NCBI RefSeq assembly: GCF_000003605.2 | Contig: NW_003117452.1 | Coordinates: 25,311-51,559, forward strand | From: Saccoglossus kowalevskii | Lineage: Eukaryota; Hemichordata; Enteropneusta; Harrimaniidae | Direction: 5' to 3' | Length of the DNA: 26,249 nucleotides | In this document: positions 1 to 9,990 of the stretch, piece by piece | Numbering within the stretch: position 1 is the first letter of the stretch | How the letters are laid out: each line of letters opens with the position of its first letter | Translations under genes and position numbers: made by a program | The notes under the pieces: model-generated | The model's database searches: none | Told to the model about the DNA's origin: nothing | Seen by the model: only the letters and a program-made list of their open reading frames with translations

Positions 1-162
1 CTCGTAATAACCTCATAGCATCCTACATTTACTCAGTGGAATCACCAATAGAAGTGCACATAATTCCAAAAATGCTTTCATTGTATACTGTATCATTAAA
101 ATATATTGCAACAGACACACATTCCATTTAGGTGTGGGCTACTAACAAGGCAAACTCAGTAC

Positions 163-3082
163 CTGTATTCCAAGATTTCCATGATTTTGTCACTCCAGCT
201 AAATGAGGTGGGTTAGCTTGTTCATATGTAATTGGTTTGTCTCCTTTGCTGACTTTCACCCGCCCAGCTTTATAACATGATGCACTGGTTTGCAAACATC
301 GATGATCATGTCTCAGAAACGGGTTACTACTCAACCTTAGTTGCAGAATCTGCGATGAACAGAATAGGATAGCTCAGAAAACCTCAAAATTGTTCAGTGG
401 TTTGTAATCAAATTAAGACAATATTATTTTTATGACTCTGATTATTGGGACAATTATTGTCATCAATAAATTAACAGACTAACATAAAAATAAATTACTA
501 AATAAATATGGAAGAGGTTGTAGACAACTACAGGTAAAAAGTCTTGTGTTTACCTGGTATTGAGTATTAACATAATATTTTATATTATTCAAAAAACACC
601 AAAAAATAAACAAGAGACTGTATGCAAGTCTAATGTTATTGCTACAAATAGATAGCAACTTTTATCATGGATGTAGACATGTTATAAATAAAGCAGCCGG
701 GAAAACAAAAATACTGAAGCAGACTGAGAATCTGCTGCCACTAGGTGGCGCTGTATACTGGTGGCTAAAACAGAGAAAACTGAACAGGCAAATCTACATA
801 TGTGCAGCAGTTAACCAAATTTATACTGAAAACAAATTTAACACAATGAATCTTACAACAAACTTGTCTACACTTTGGGAACTTTGTCTATGATTATGAT
901 AAATAAATAATCCTAATTCTTCAATTGTTTGTCATATTTTATATATTTTATTGCATCTTTCCAAACGAGTGACTCCCTGTATAACTGAGTGATAGGCACT
1001 ATGCAGGCAGTCACACTTGTCTGCGATAAAATCCCGGGTGAAATCACACTCGTTTGGAAAGATGAAACAAAATATATTCTCATTATTAGTTTAAGTCAAC
1101 TAAATTATAATGCAATACTATATATGGTGAAACAAATAAAAATAAAACAAGCAGCCTATCGACTGAGATAGCTCCGCTGTTAGCAATGCACATTCCAATT
1201 AAAGAACTGAAGACATCATTAGAAAATGAACAATATGTATAGTATCAAAGCAATCGGACTTACAGTTTTTAACAAGAAGTCGAAAATATCACTTTCTACC
1301 AAAAATGACAAAAATATTCACCAAAATTAAAGAATTGAAGATATCATCACAAAATGAACAAATCTGAGAGAGGTCCACATGTAGTACCTATATATGTAAT
1401 ATCAAAGCAATCGGACTTACAGTTTTTAACAAGACGACGAAAATATGACTTTTTATCAAAAATGACAAAAATATTCACCAAAATTAGAGAATTGAAGATA
1501 TCATCACAAAATGAACAAATCTGGGAAAGGTCTACATGTAGTATCTATATATGTAATATCGAAGCAATTGAACTATTGGTTTTTAGCAAGAAGTCGAAAA
1601 TATCACTTTTTTACCAAAAATTACAAAAATATTCACCAAAATTAGAAAATTGAAGATATCATCACGAAATGAACAAATCTGAGAGAGGTCCACATGTAGT
1701 ACCTATATATATGTAATATCAAAGCAATCAGACTTACAGTTTTTAACAAGAATACGAACATATGACTTTTTATCAAAAATGACAAAAATATTCACCAAAA
1801 TTAGAGAATTGAAGATATCATCACGAAATGTGTCGGAGTAATTTCTGAATCATTTATCTGTGAAGCATTGTAATTGAAACATGCAATATTTGTTAATCGC
1901 TTTATTCATTACGTTTTATACAAGTTCAATAATACTGTATTCTGACTTATACTTTGTTGCAAAATACGGATTCTGAAGTGAGACGACGACATGAATGCGA
2001 ACGTGGTAGAAACCACCGCAGGATGTTCTTTTGTTTCAATTTTTATATTCATCCAATTAGAAGTTTTCCCACTAATTTTCTTACACGGTCAAGAGTTTAT
2101 CGATGTTTATCAAGGGCATACTGCCAATTCTGTATCATTCTTACAATTTGTGTTATATCGTTGATATCCAGTTGTAAGTCTCCGGATTGCCAGCGGGTTT
2201 TCCGTTAGTGAATAAATTCTGAGTTTTACATTTAAGTCGTTCTTCTGTGGTGATTGGTGCTGATTGTGTAGCAGATAATTTTGCATACTATATTTCGTTA
2301 CATTTGATTTCCATATCCGCAACGTATCGTCCCCCACAAAATGAACAAATCTGGGAAAGGTCTACATGTAGTATCTATATATGTAATATCAAAGCAATTG
2401 AACTATTGGTTTTTAGCAAGAAGTCGAAAATATAACTTTTTTACCAAAAATTACAAAAATTAGAAAATTGAAGATATCATCACGAAATGAACAAATCTGA
2501 GAGAGGTCCACATGTAGTACCTATATATGTAGTATCAAAGCAATTGGACTTGCGGATTTTAACAAGAAGTCGAAAATATCACTTTTTAACAAAATGACAA
2601 AAATATTCAACAAAATTAGAGAATTAAAGATATGTTTCAACATGAAATGAACAAACCTAAGAGAGGTCTACCCAAGGTACATATACACCAAGTATCAAAG
2701 CATTCGGGCTTGTAGTTTTCAAGAAGAAGTCGAAAAAGTAAAACATTGACACGGACGACGGACGACGACGGACAATCACTCATATGATAAGCTCCGCTCG
2801 ACAAAGTCGACAGCGGAGCTAAAAATATCTGCGCATAGTGTAGTCTAAGAGATCGAATATCGGAATAACGTATGAGCTGTGTTACACTGTTAACGACTGC
2901 ACACGATGGCATTGCTAAATTATTGAAGTATACAGTTTATTACCCCGCATTTTCATTATCAATCAGTGTTGTGTAGATGTGACAAAACCCGACGATATCG
3001 AAAACTACTAGATTCTCGAACATGGACATATTTGTGTTTTCAGACTTACCCGTTTCGTGATCATCCTTGTGGTCGCCGCCAT
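163..3082 (-). CDS. MRPS24: Mitochondrial small-subunit ribosomal protein S24 (uS3m), first two exons
   Basis: Nuclear gene for a protein of the mitochondrial ribosome small subunit. Seen: exon 1 is 3082-3050 (11 codons, MAATTRMITKR), with a strong ATG context (AAGATGGCGGC) and the donor GTAAGT at 3049-3044. Exon 2 is 349-163, with a pyrimidine-rich acceptor ending CAG at 352-350 and a donor GT at 162-161. Both exons join in phase 0; exon 2 ends in phase 1 inside a glycine codon. The joined protein carries VKVSKGDKPITYEQ (about residues 42-55), then a KSWKSWNTG stretch, which match the conserved start of mature MRPS24. The first roughly 40 residues are basic and poor in acids, as expected for a mitochondrial targeting sequence. 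The rest of the protein lies beyond the left edge; bases 1-160 show no further exon. The exon 2 donor (GTACTG) is weak, so that boundary is less certain. The gene is divergent from FUT11. Confidence 0.88.
738..752 (+). promoter_or_regulatory. CTCF-type motif
   Basis: The 15 bases CCACTAGGTGGCGCT fit the CTCF core consensus CCASYAGRKGGCRSY at every position. It lies in MRPS24 intron 1. Binding is inferred; a single site can occur by chance or be carried by a repeat. Confidence 0.4.
941..1078. repeat. Fold-back (inverted repeat) element
   Basis: The arms 954-971 and 1047-1064 are an exact 18-bp inverted repeat (CATCTTTCCAAACGAGTG). Similarity continues outward to about 941 and 1078 with a few differences (ATATATTTT motif on both sides). 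The loop is about 75 bp. Probably a small non-autonomous DNA element or a hairpin; no target duplication was identified. Confidence 0.6.
1145..2825 (+). mobile_element. Helentron/pearl-like non-autonomous element, copy 1
   Basis: The 5' end has a short hairpin (CTATC...GATAG) followed by TAGCTCCGCTGT. The core is a tandem array of a unit of about 158 bp, with starts near 1352, 1510, 1668, 1826/2339, 2481 and 2641. Then come a GACGACGG-rich microsatellite (2751-2772) and a 3' hairpin (AGCTCCGCT...AGCGGAGCT, 2790-2820) followed by AAAAA. TAGCTCCGCTGT at the start is the inverted complement of the last bases. Inverted subterminal repeat, tandem core, microsatellite and terminal hairpin together are the layout of pearl/DINE/HINE elements mobilised by Helentrons. 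No coding capacity. Interrupted by the solo LTR at 1831-2338. Confidence 0.75.
1831..2338 (+). mobile_element. Solo LTR of a retrotransposon
   Basis: A 508-bp block beginning TGTCGG and ending CCCACA (TG...CA ends), flanked by an exact 5-bp duplication AAATG (1826-1830 and 2339-2343). It interrupts one core unit of the Helentron-like element, so both borders are clear. A polyadenylation-type AATAAA lies at 2211-2216, as expected inside an LTR. There is no internal region, so it probably arose by recombination between the two LTRs. The superfamily (Gypsy, BEL/Pao or Copia) cannot be told from the LTR alone; orientation is taken from AATAAA. Short open frames inside are not considered coding. 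Confidence 0.88.
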
Positions 3083-3085
3083 CTT
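3075..3085 (-). promoter_or_regulatory. YY1-type motif over the MRPS24 start codon
   Basis: AAGATGGCGGC on the minus strand is the classic YY1 motif and includes the MRPS24 ATG. YY1 sites at the start codon are common in nuclear genes for mitochondrial proteins (established in vertebrates). Binding in this species is inferred. Confidence 0.5.
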
Positions 3086-3369
3086 TTCGTCGCATTGGCT
3101 CATGGGTAAAAGGGGACGACCAGTGTGGTATTAAACGCGGTTAGTGAAAAAGAATATACGCAATATATTGCAGATAGATACACTAATACACAAAACTTGA
3201 CACGATAGCCTATAAAATGCAGTTTCAATGAAAGTACCCCCCGCATTAATAAATGAGTAATCCCTCACCCAAGTCGTCTGTCACTTCCGGATATTACTTC
3301 CGGGTTCCTTGAAGTTAAAACTTTTCATCGAAGAAAACGCCAAACAACACGTTGACGGCTATCTTTATC
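3083..3369. promoter_or_regulatory. Bidirectional promoter between MRPS24 and FUT11
   Basis: Only 287 bp separate the two start codons, which face away from each other. The interval holds two identical ETS/GABP-type sites, ACTTCCGG at 3283-3290 and 3296-3303, 13 bp apart. A CCAAT word on the minus strand (3098-3094) is only about 12 bp from the MRPS24 ATG. No clear TATA box stands out. Transcription start sites cannot be placed from sequence. Confidence 0.7.
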
Positions 3370-5598
3370 ATGTGGAAGTACATCTATCTATTGTTATTGA
3401 ATCTAGGTGAGTTGAAAAGCCAGACAGATGAAGCATATCTGGCAAAACCAATCGGAAACCAGTTTTCATCTAATATAAAAACTTATCCTATTGTGCTTTG
3501 GTGGACTGAGAAGATATTTCCGCATTTTCAAGGTGATACCGATGTCATCAATTGTCCCAAAGGATCGTGTGTGACAACAACCAACAAAAAATTGCTGACA
3601 AATCCACGGACCAGAGGAATACTGTTTTACGGAACTGACTTCCGAGCTTATGAAGCACCACTTCCCAGGATGCCTCAGCACGAATGGGCTTTGTTCCATG
3701 AGGAATCTCCAATGAATAATTACATCCTATCCCATAATACTATGATTAGGATGTTCAATCACACTGCCACGTTTCGTCGGGAATCAGATTTTCCGCTGAC
3801 TTCTCATCCGATACCGTCCTTACAATATTTAACGCAGAGGAAAAGTGTACCCCTACAAGAAAAAAATGTGTTGCGACAAGACGGGGCCTATGCTGCTGTG
3901 TTGTATGTGCAGTCTCATTGTGGAATCGCTTCAGACAGGGATCGCTATATAACAGAATTGATGAAATACATTCCCATTGATTCGTATGGGAAATGCTTAA
4001 ATAACAAAGACCTTCCAGCTGATTTACAAGATACCATGACGATGGACCATCCTGATTTTTTAAAACTCATCTCTGGATATAAGTTTCATCTTGCATTCGA
4101 GAATGCGATTTGCGATGATTATATGACAGAAAAACTCTTCCGAACTCTGCACGTTGGCTCTGTACCCATATATCGTGGATCAGCAAAAGCTCGAGACTGG
4201 ATGCCAAGTAACAAATCGATTATAATGGTGGATGATTTCAAAACCCCAGAAAAACTTGCAAATTATATTAAAATGTTAGATGAAAATGATGAACTATATT
4301 CGGAATATTTACAATATAAAGATGACGGCATCAATAATGAGTTTTTAATTAATCACATATCAAAACGAACATGGGGAATTAACGTTGTTGGTAAAGATGA
4401 CTTCATAACTGGATTTGAATGCTATGTATGTGATCGTGTAATTGAGAGAATCAACAACCAAACGCTTCCACCTCGAATTGCAAGTTACGCGCACATGGGT
4501 TGTCCAGAACCAGATGTATCGTATGGCAGTAGAGATGACGTTCCAATGTCAGATGAGTAAGTCATCAGAATTTATCACATCATGCACAAACAATGTGATA
4601 AACACATGTGATATTTTCGATATCACGTCCCCAATATCACACACTTTATCAGCAATTTCATCGGCCCTTGTACACAATTTGAGAATGTGACTTCACCGAC
4701 TGACAATCTTCTAGGCCAAAACATGGCTCGTTTGCAGACTAAAAAATATATTTTGGTAAATTAAATGTTTCTGTTATATACCGATAATTTTTGACAACTG
4801 TGGTCATCGCTGTTACTAATTCTCCAAATCCCAAATTGGCAATGCACTGCATTCGTTTCTCAAATTGCAACATTTGCCAATTTCTCATGAAATGTGTAAA
4901 ACCACTGATAGAATTACTGCATGAAAGGTTGCCATATTCATACATGTATTGCAGCTTGTTTAATTAATTATGCACAATTTATCAGAGACAATAAATGAAA
5001 AAACTAAATTTTTTTTTCTCACACATTTATTGAAATGTTGCATACTATGAAATCTAAAGCACATGGGAAGTCAAATACTCTGTTCATTGGTCAGTTTATC
5101 TTATTAGCGATGAAAATATATTCAAAAATGTATTAAATACTATGGGCTGTAAATCTAAACCAAGTAAAATACTTTCTGTTCATTGGTCATTTTATACCAA
5201 AGACTTACCTTTCACAAAACAATCATGTGTAATTTGTTGGTAAATATTTTTTTTGTTTTTTTGTAACTTTCCCTGCAGAATATATTGTTTTCAAAAAATT
5301 CACTGAGCAGATTAGTTTTCAAATTCCACCATCTCCCTTCACACTTTCTAATAGTCATTACTTAATGGGTAATTATGTAAATTTTATCCAAATTTATTAA
5401 AAAAATCATAATAAAATGCAAATTATGTTTGTTAATTTTTACACGTTATCTCATTTCAGGTGGCGTATGTGGAAGGAAGATTTCTGGGGCCATATGGACC
5501 AAGCTCATGCCTTGCAGCATATGATGAATATTGGTGAAAAGGACTCCTCTAAGCTCTTTGACTACTTGGAAGAAATGATGCACAATAGAAGGCAGTGA
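3370..5598 (+). CDS. FUT11: Alpha-1,3-fucosyltransferase 11 / protein O-fucosyltransferase 4 (GT10 family), complete, two exons
   Basis: CDS is 3370-4556 joined to 5460-5598, 441 residues. Transfers fucose from GDP-fucose; FUT10/FUT11 proteins are reported to O-fucosylate EMI-domain proteins in the ER. Seen: hydrophobic N-terminus (residues 4-12, signal sequence or anchor), YPIVLWW (39-45), FPHFQGD (50-56), LFYGTDF (85-91), WALFHEESP (106-114), SDRDRY (188-193) and the GT10 signature FHLAFENAICDDYMTEK (239-255). Sequons are N130, N281 and N363. The IFPHFQGD...CPKGSC region fits FUT11 better than FUT10. The exon 1 donor GTAAGT (4557-4562) and acceptor TTTCAG (5454-5459) join in phase 2, giving DEW-RMW. 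Exon 2 supplies the FUT11-like tail (WKEDFWGHMDQ...FDYLEEMM). Unspliced, the frame stops at 4558-4560. The first ATG is at 3370; an upstream TTG at 3352 is not a eukaryotic start. Slightly shorter than the vertebrate protein, mainly at the N-terminus. Confidence 0.94.
4557..5459 (+). other. FUT11 intron
   Basis: A 903-bp intron with a consensus donor (GTAAGT) and a T-rich acceptor tract ending CAG. AT-rich throughout; I see no repeat or RNA gene in it. Open frames crossing 4442-4945 are read-through or shadow frames. Confidence 0.85.
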
Positions 5599-5728
5599 AA
5601 TAATTCAACAGAAATATTATTACACTGAAATATTATCTATTAATGGTGGAATGTGCCGGAATTTGTTGCAGAGCGCAGGGAAACATTGATCCAAATTTGG
5701 GCTGTATATTTTCATTGCTCAGATGATA

Positions 5729-5734
5729 AATAAA
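5729..5734 (+). terminator. Candidate FUT11 polyadenylation signal
   Basis: AATAAA 131 bases after the FUT11 stop codon (5596-5598), in AT-rich sequence. It is the first canonical hexamer downstream. Other sites are possible. Confidence 0.5.
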
Positions 5735-6765
5735 TTTAATGCTCAAAAATATTACATCACTGCTTAAAATTTCTATCCAAACTTTTACTGCCATCTTGAA
5801 CATGTGTTCTCTGTTTGGGGCAATGGTACAAGTGGCAATCCAACACACACTTCACTGAAAAATAACCCATATGTTCCTATTTTAAAGCATGTATCAAATT
5901 TGCATGAAATTACATTTTTTTTTTATATTTGCAAAAAAATATTAAAAAATTTGTATTTTTTAAAAATTTATTTGATTGAGTAGCGTGGAGTTGAATTATT
6001 TTATGCAATGCAACTATGTTCCACTGGATGTCACAAGTTGTGAATGAGCTACACTGCTGATCACCAATGGTTCTGTATCAATTTTTATTATTATTTATAA
6101 ATTTAAATTCAAATGGGAAATTGTGATGTTAATACATTTTTGTACAGCTCTGCATCAGTCCCCTGATGAAAAAGAAAGTTATTTTTTTTCCTGAAATTTA
6201 TAAATTAACCACAACCATAGGCAATCTGATAAATTAGTCATCAAATTTTTCCCATTTAGTTAAGAAGTGGAGAAAAGTCAACTGTCAAAGTCAAATGATG
6301 TTCACTATAAAACAAAGGAATACCAGTTGTACATACTTGAGGGCGCTATTTTAATAACATCAGTCCTGTCCTAGAAACTTTATATTTTTACAAATTAGTA
6401 AATCATATATTTAAATTTATATTGCAATGATATTTTGATATTCTATTTTTACATTAAAAATGATTACAAAAATGTATCAGTATAAGAACAATATATTGCC
6501 ATCAACATAGTGACTGGTTGGCTTTGCCTGGCATGGATTTTCTGTGAAAAAAGCTCAGTTGTAGACTTTTTCAGCTTCACAGTCATCACTGGTACATAGA
6601 AATGTTTCTTGGGTGGATTTCTCTGAGATTTAATAATTACGTGACGATATCTTCAATTCACAATTTTTGAATTTGTCAAAATCTTGAAATTTTACTATTC
6701 AAAAAGGCATTTCTTCTTTTGGCAGAAAGTCAGTGACTGTCATTTAATCTCAAACATTAACAATA
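5735..6765. other. Intergenic, no gene seen
   Basis: AT-rich sequence downstream of FUT11 with homopolymer T and A tracts. No coding exon, RNA gene or defined repeat was recognised. Confidence 0.6.
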
Positions 6766-6977
6766 TACTGTGGAATACTTTATTTTCGCTGGAATTAATT
6801 TTCGCTGAAAAGGCTTTTGGGGCGTTTTGCTTGGAATTTATTTTCACTGATTTTTGATAAGTTTAATGTGAAATATAGCAAAAAAAGTATATTCGCTAGA
6901 TTTTATTTTCACGGAATCATCTCTTCAGCGAAAATAGCGAAAATAAATTCCAAGCGAAAATAAAGTATTCTACAGTA
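6766..6977. mobile_element. MITE with TA target duplication
   Basis: A 212-bp element starting TACTGTGGAATACTTTATTT and ending with its near-exact inverse (ATTCTACAGTA). It is flanked by TA at 6764-6765 and 6978-6979. The inverted ends extend about 45 bp and contain repeated TTTTCGCT words. TA duplication and long inverted ends suggest a Tc1/mariner-type non-autonomous element. Non-coding. Confidence 0.75.
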
Positions 6978-6979
6978 TA

Positions 6980-7790
6980 TAATAGTATACTGGTGTCATC
7001 TTCTATTCAAATTGCAATGAACATTAATGTACAAATCTCATGTTGATTTCTAGTCTGGAGGAGAATTTCTATTGAAGTATCAAAGTATACGTCATTTGTT
7101 AAAGATGTAATGGAAGACAACATAATATTTTTATAATTTGTTTTAAGATACTGTATGTTGATGAATACACGTGATGACGTTGTTCATGCAGCACACACCA
7201 GTGTTTGATGAAATCTTCTAATACGCATATACGCAGACTGTTTTGTGGTATAGTATTTATTGCAAATACATAAAAGGTTTTTTTTTTATCACACTAATTC
7301 ATTTGTAGTTTACAGTCAATCATAATTCTTCATCAACATGCAATATCAACAATATTTATAAAAAAAATGTTTTTGATCATATTGCATTTTTAAAGCTTTT
7401 AGCAAGGGAAATCATTCAACAGTAAAGTTATTTTCAAATGGTGGACATTAGCTTGTTGTTTTTGTAAGATATGGGGCCATATGATAACAATAATTTATAT
7501 TGTTTACACAAAATTCCTGCATGGCCACTGCCCTTGTTAAATTAGACATGGAGTACTGGTACTATCAGATTTATTTGTGTGATATTTTATGCCCTCATAC
7601 TCTAAAGTCTCTAAAGATAGATGCTTTAAATCCATTTGAATTGTACCAGTAATTGGGTCATTGTTGAACAGCAACACCTTCACCTCAAATTATCAACCGA
7701 ATATTTAATTCTAGCTTTTTAACTTTTTGAAGAATTATAATATAAAGATATGGATCCCATACCACTAAAGTAGTTTAGAATTTCAGCAAG
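6980..7790. other. Intergenic, no gene seen
   Basis: AT-rich sequence with poly-T and poly-A runs between the MITE and the second Helentron-like element. Nothing further recognised. Confidence 0.55.
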
Positions 7791-8091
7791 TACAAACAAG
7801 CTGCCTGTCGGCTGAGATAGCTCTGCTGTTAGCAATGCACATGGCAATTAACAGAACAGAAGATATCATTAGAAAATGAACAATATGTATAGTATCAAAA
7901 CAATCAGACTTGCGGTTTTCAACTACCCCAGACCATTCGTCCCGGTGTTATCGCTATCGCCACACGAGACTATAGCTTGTCTCCTATACAATTTGACTGC
8001 GCACATCCAGAAAGTAGATGTAGCTGTGATTGGTGGAATACTAATGAGTTGAGTGTCAATCAAACGCCCACGCTATCTTTAGTAAACAAAA

Positions 8092-8505
8092 TCACGTGAC
8101 ACGCGCCATTTTAGTTTTGGCAGGCGATTTCAAGGCAGCACGCTTAACCCTTTCGTTCACAGGTTGGGAGAAATTAGAATGACTGACAATTTCACGCCAC
8201 TGTTTTACATTATTGGCGGATTTTTCTGCGCTATCAATCTTTCTCTTACAAACTAGACATAGATGAGACGACAGAGTCGCTCCTTTCACAACGTCGCACT
8301 GGATCAAATTGGAAAGACGATTTCCATAAGTTATCCCTCCTGCTTTTCCTGGCTTGAATAAATTCACACACGACTTTAACTGTCCACAAACTCGAAGACT
8401 ACACGAACACAGTCTACAATAGTCGTCCGCAACAATATGTATGTATTTCTTCGGTGTACTGATGCACGAATGCACCGTGACACGGTGTTTCTCGGGTGTC
8501 GCCAT
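8092..8505 (-). CDS. Cysteine-rich ZAD-like zinc-finger protein carried by the transposon
   Basis: 137 residues, starting at an ATG with a good context (GCGATGG). Seen: CRLC at 30-33, an NLFKP motif at 48-52, CLVCKRKI at 83-90, then a basic tail (VKRAALKSPAKTK). The spacing C-x2-C ... about 50 residues ... C-x2-C-x-RKI resembles ZAD-like N-terminal zinc-binding domains found in many uncharacterised proteins of cnidarians and other marine invertebrates. These are usually longer, so this may be a captured first exon or a truncated gene. No transposase motif is present. It lies wholly within the inverted-repeat element, reading towards its left end. Function unknown. It could be a decayed fragment, but an uninterrupted frame with intact cysteine pairs argues for recent function. 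Confidence 0.5.
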   Translation of the reverse strand: MATPEKHRVTVHSCISTPKKYIHIVADDYCRLCSCSLRVCGQLKSCVNLFKPGKAGGITYGNRLSNLIQCDVVKGATLSSHLCLVCKRKIDSAEKSANNVKQWREIVSHSNFSQPVNERVKRAALKSPAKTKMARVT

Positions 8506-8730
8506 CGCTGAGAATGCCGCCGGCGCAATTTTTCACCCAACTCGCGATTCTGTTTTGCAACATTTTATCAATATTCCCTTTGACAAAATCGCCGACAAAA
8601 GCACCGCTTTGCTGATCTTTTGTTCTATAATTCTTAATGCAAACACCGACCCTAGTAGTAATTAGTAACGTCGCCTAGTACATATGAACGGTCGTCATTG
8701 CAAATCGAACATCTTTTGAAATTTGGATGT

Positions 8731-8930
8731 CGGGCAGGCGATTTCAAGGCACCGCACTTAAATATTAGCAACATATTTTTCTGAGCGGTTGTTTATTCTC
8801 TTTCAAACGAGACATAAATGTGACGACATAGTCGATCCCTTATCCACCGCTAAGAATGCCGCAATATTTCGTTCGTTTTGCAACATGCCACAAATCGTCG
8901 AAAAAAACACCACTTCGACGGAAGCTTGCG
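8731..8930 (-). pseudogene. Deleted second copy of the transposon zinc-finger region
   Basis: Bases 8731-8930 repeat parts of 8118-8600 in the same order: the GGCAGGCGATTTCAAGG block, the stretch around CGAGACATAAATGTGACGAC (compare 8255-8280) and the block after GCTAAGAATGCCGC (compare 8507-8600). Large internal pieces of the first copy, including the CRLC-coding part, are missing and no matching frame stays open. It is an internal duplication followed by decay. Confidence 0.55.
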
Positions 8931-9990
8931 TAATAAGGGGGTTAAAACAAGAAAACAAATGCCATGTTTAATACATATCGACCTGTTTTACTTGCGAAAG
9001 ATAACGGAACATGAACTCGTTTCGTGCGACTTCGGAACCCGAAGGAACACACCAACAACGTTGAATTTACCCGCTATCTTCCAAATATGGTATATTAATT
9101 TATTCAGTTGTTTATTTAGAGTGACGTCCGCGGTCGAATGCGATTGGCTATCGATGTCAGTGCAAAGGTCATATGAATATTAAAATTAAGTGGGCGGAAG
9201 GAAAATTGTATAGGAGACAAGCTGGAGTCTCGTGTGGCGATAGCGATAACACCGGGACGAATGGTCTGGGGTAGTTTTCAACAAGATGTGGAAAAAATCA
9301 CTTTTTACCAAAAATTACAAAAATACTCATCTAATTAGAGAATTAAAGATATCATCATGAAATGAACAAATTTGAGTTAGAACCACATGTAGTACCTATA
9401 TATGTAATATCAAAGCAATTGGATTGAGGTTTTTAACAAGTCGAAAATATCACTTTTTACCAAAAATGACAAAAATATTCACCAAAATTAGAAAAGTGAA
9501 GATATCATTACAAAATGAACAAATATGAGAGAGGTCCACATATAGTACCTATATATTTAATATCAAAGCAATTGGACTTGCGGTTTTTAACAAGAAGTTG
9601 AAAATATCACTTTTTACCAAAAATGACAAAAATATTCACCAAAATTAGAGAATTAAAGATATCATCACGAAATGAACAAACCTGAGAGAGGTCCACATGT
9701 AGTACCTATATATGTAATATCAAAGCAATTGGACTTGCGGTTTTTAACAAGAAGTCGAAAATATCACTTTTTACCAAATATTACAAAAATATTCACCAAA
9801 ATTAGAGAATTGAAGATATGATCATGAAATGAACCAATCTGAGAGAGGTACATATACACGAAGTATCAAAGCATTCAGGCTTGTAGTTTTCAAGACGAAG
9901 TCGAAAAAGTAAAACATTGACACGGACGACAACGCCGGATAATCACTCATACGATAAGCTCCGCTCGACAAAGTCAACATCGGAGCTAAA

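Larger units (their letters stand above)
350..3049 (-). other. MRPS24 intron 1, filled with repeats
   Basis: The 2.7-kb intron separates the 11-codon first exon from exon 2. It contains a fold-back repeat (941-1078), a Helentron/pearl-like element (about 1145-2825) and a solo LTR nested in that element (1831-2338). The short open frames here, on both strands, resemble no protein I know and run across repeat boundaries, so they are not called as genes. Confidence 0.75.
7924..9273. mobile_element. 1350-bp DNA transposon with 71-bp inverted ends and 9-bp target duplication
   Basis: The ends 7924-7994 and 9203-9273 are inverted copies of each other with about two mismatches, beginning TACCCCAGACCATTCG. 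The exact 9-bp duplication GTTTTCAAC lies at 7915-7923 and 9274-9282, and the flanks rejoin into one Helentron-like unit. Duplication length and long ends fit a Mutator-like or Merlin-like element; the superfamily is an inference. If the ends are read as CTACCCC, the duplication becomes 7 bp. No transposase is seen, so it is non-autonomous. It carries one cysteine-rich frame (8092-8505, minus strand) and a second, deleted copy of the same region. Confidence 0.85.
7795..9990 (+). mobile_element. Helentron/pearl-like element, copy 2
   Basis: Same family and orientation as the element at 1145-2825. The 5' end (CTGAGATAGCTCTGCTGTT, 7811-7829) is followed by the same leader (ATTAGAAAATGAACAATATG). 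Core units of about 157 bp start near 9359, 9514, 9671 and 9828. A degenerate ACGGACGAC tract and the 3' hairpin (AGCTCCGCTCGAC...CGGAGCT, about 9957-9987) follow. It is interrupted by the 1350-bp transposon at 7924-9273. The 3' hairpin arms have diverged more than in copy 1. Confidence 0.75.

Noticed and set aside
1954-2337. Open frames inside the solo LTR
   Set aside because: They lie within an LTR, on both strands, and cross its functional AATAAA; no protein similarity.
3352-3369. An alternative FUT11 start at the TTG upstream of the ATG
   Set aside because: Nuclear animal genes start at ATG; the first in-frame ATG at 3370 is followed directly by a hydrophobic signal segment.
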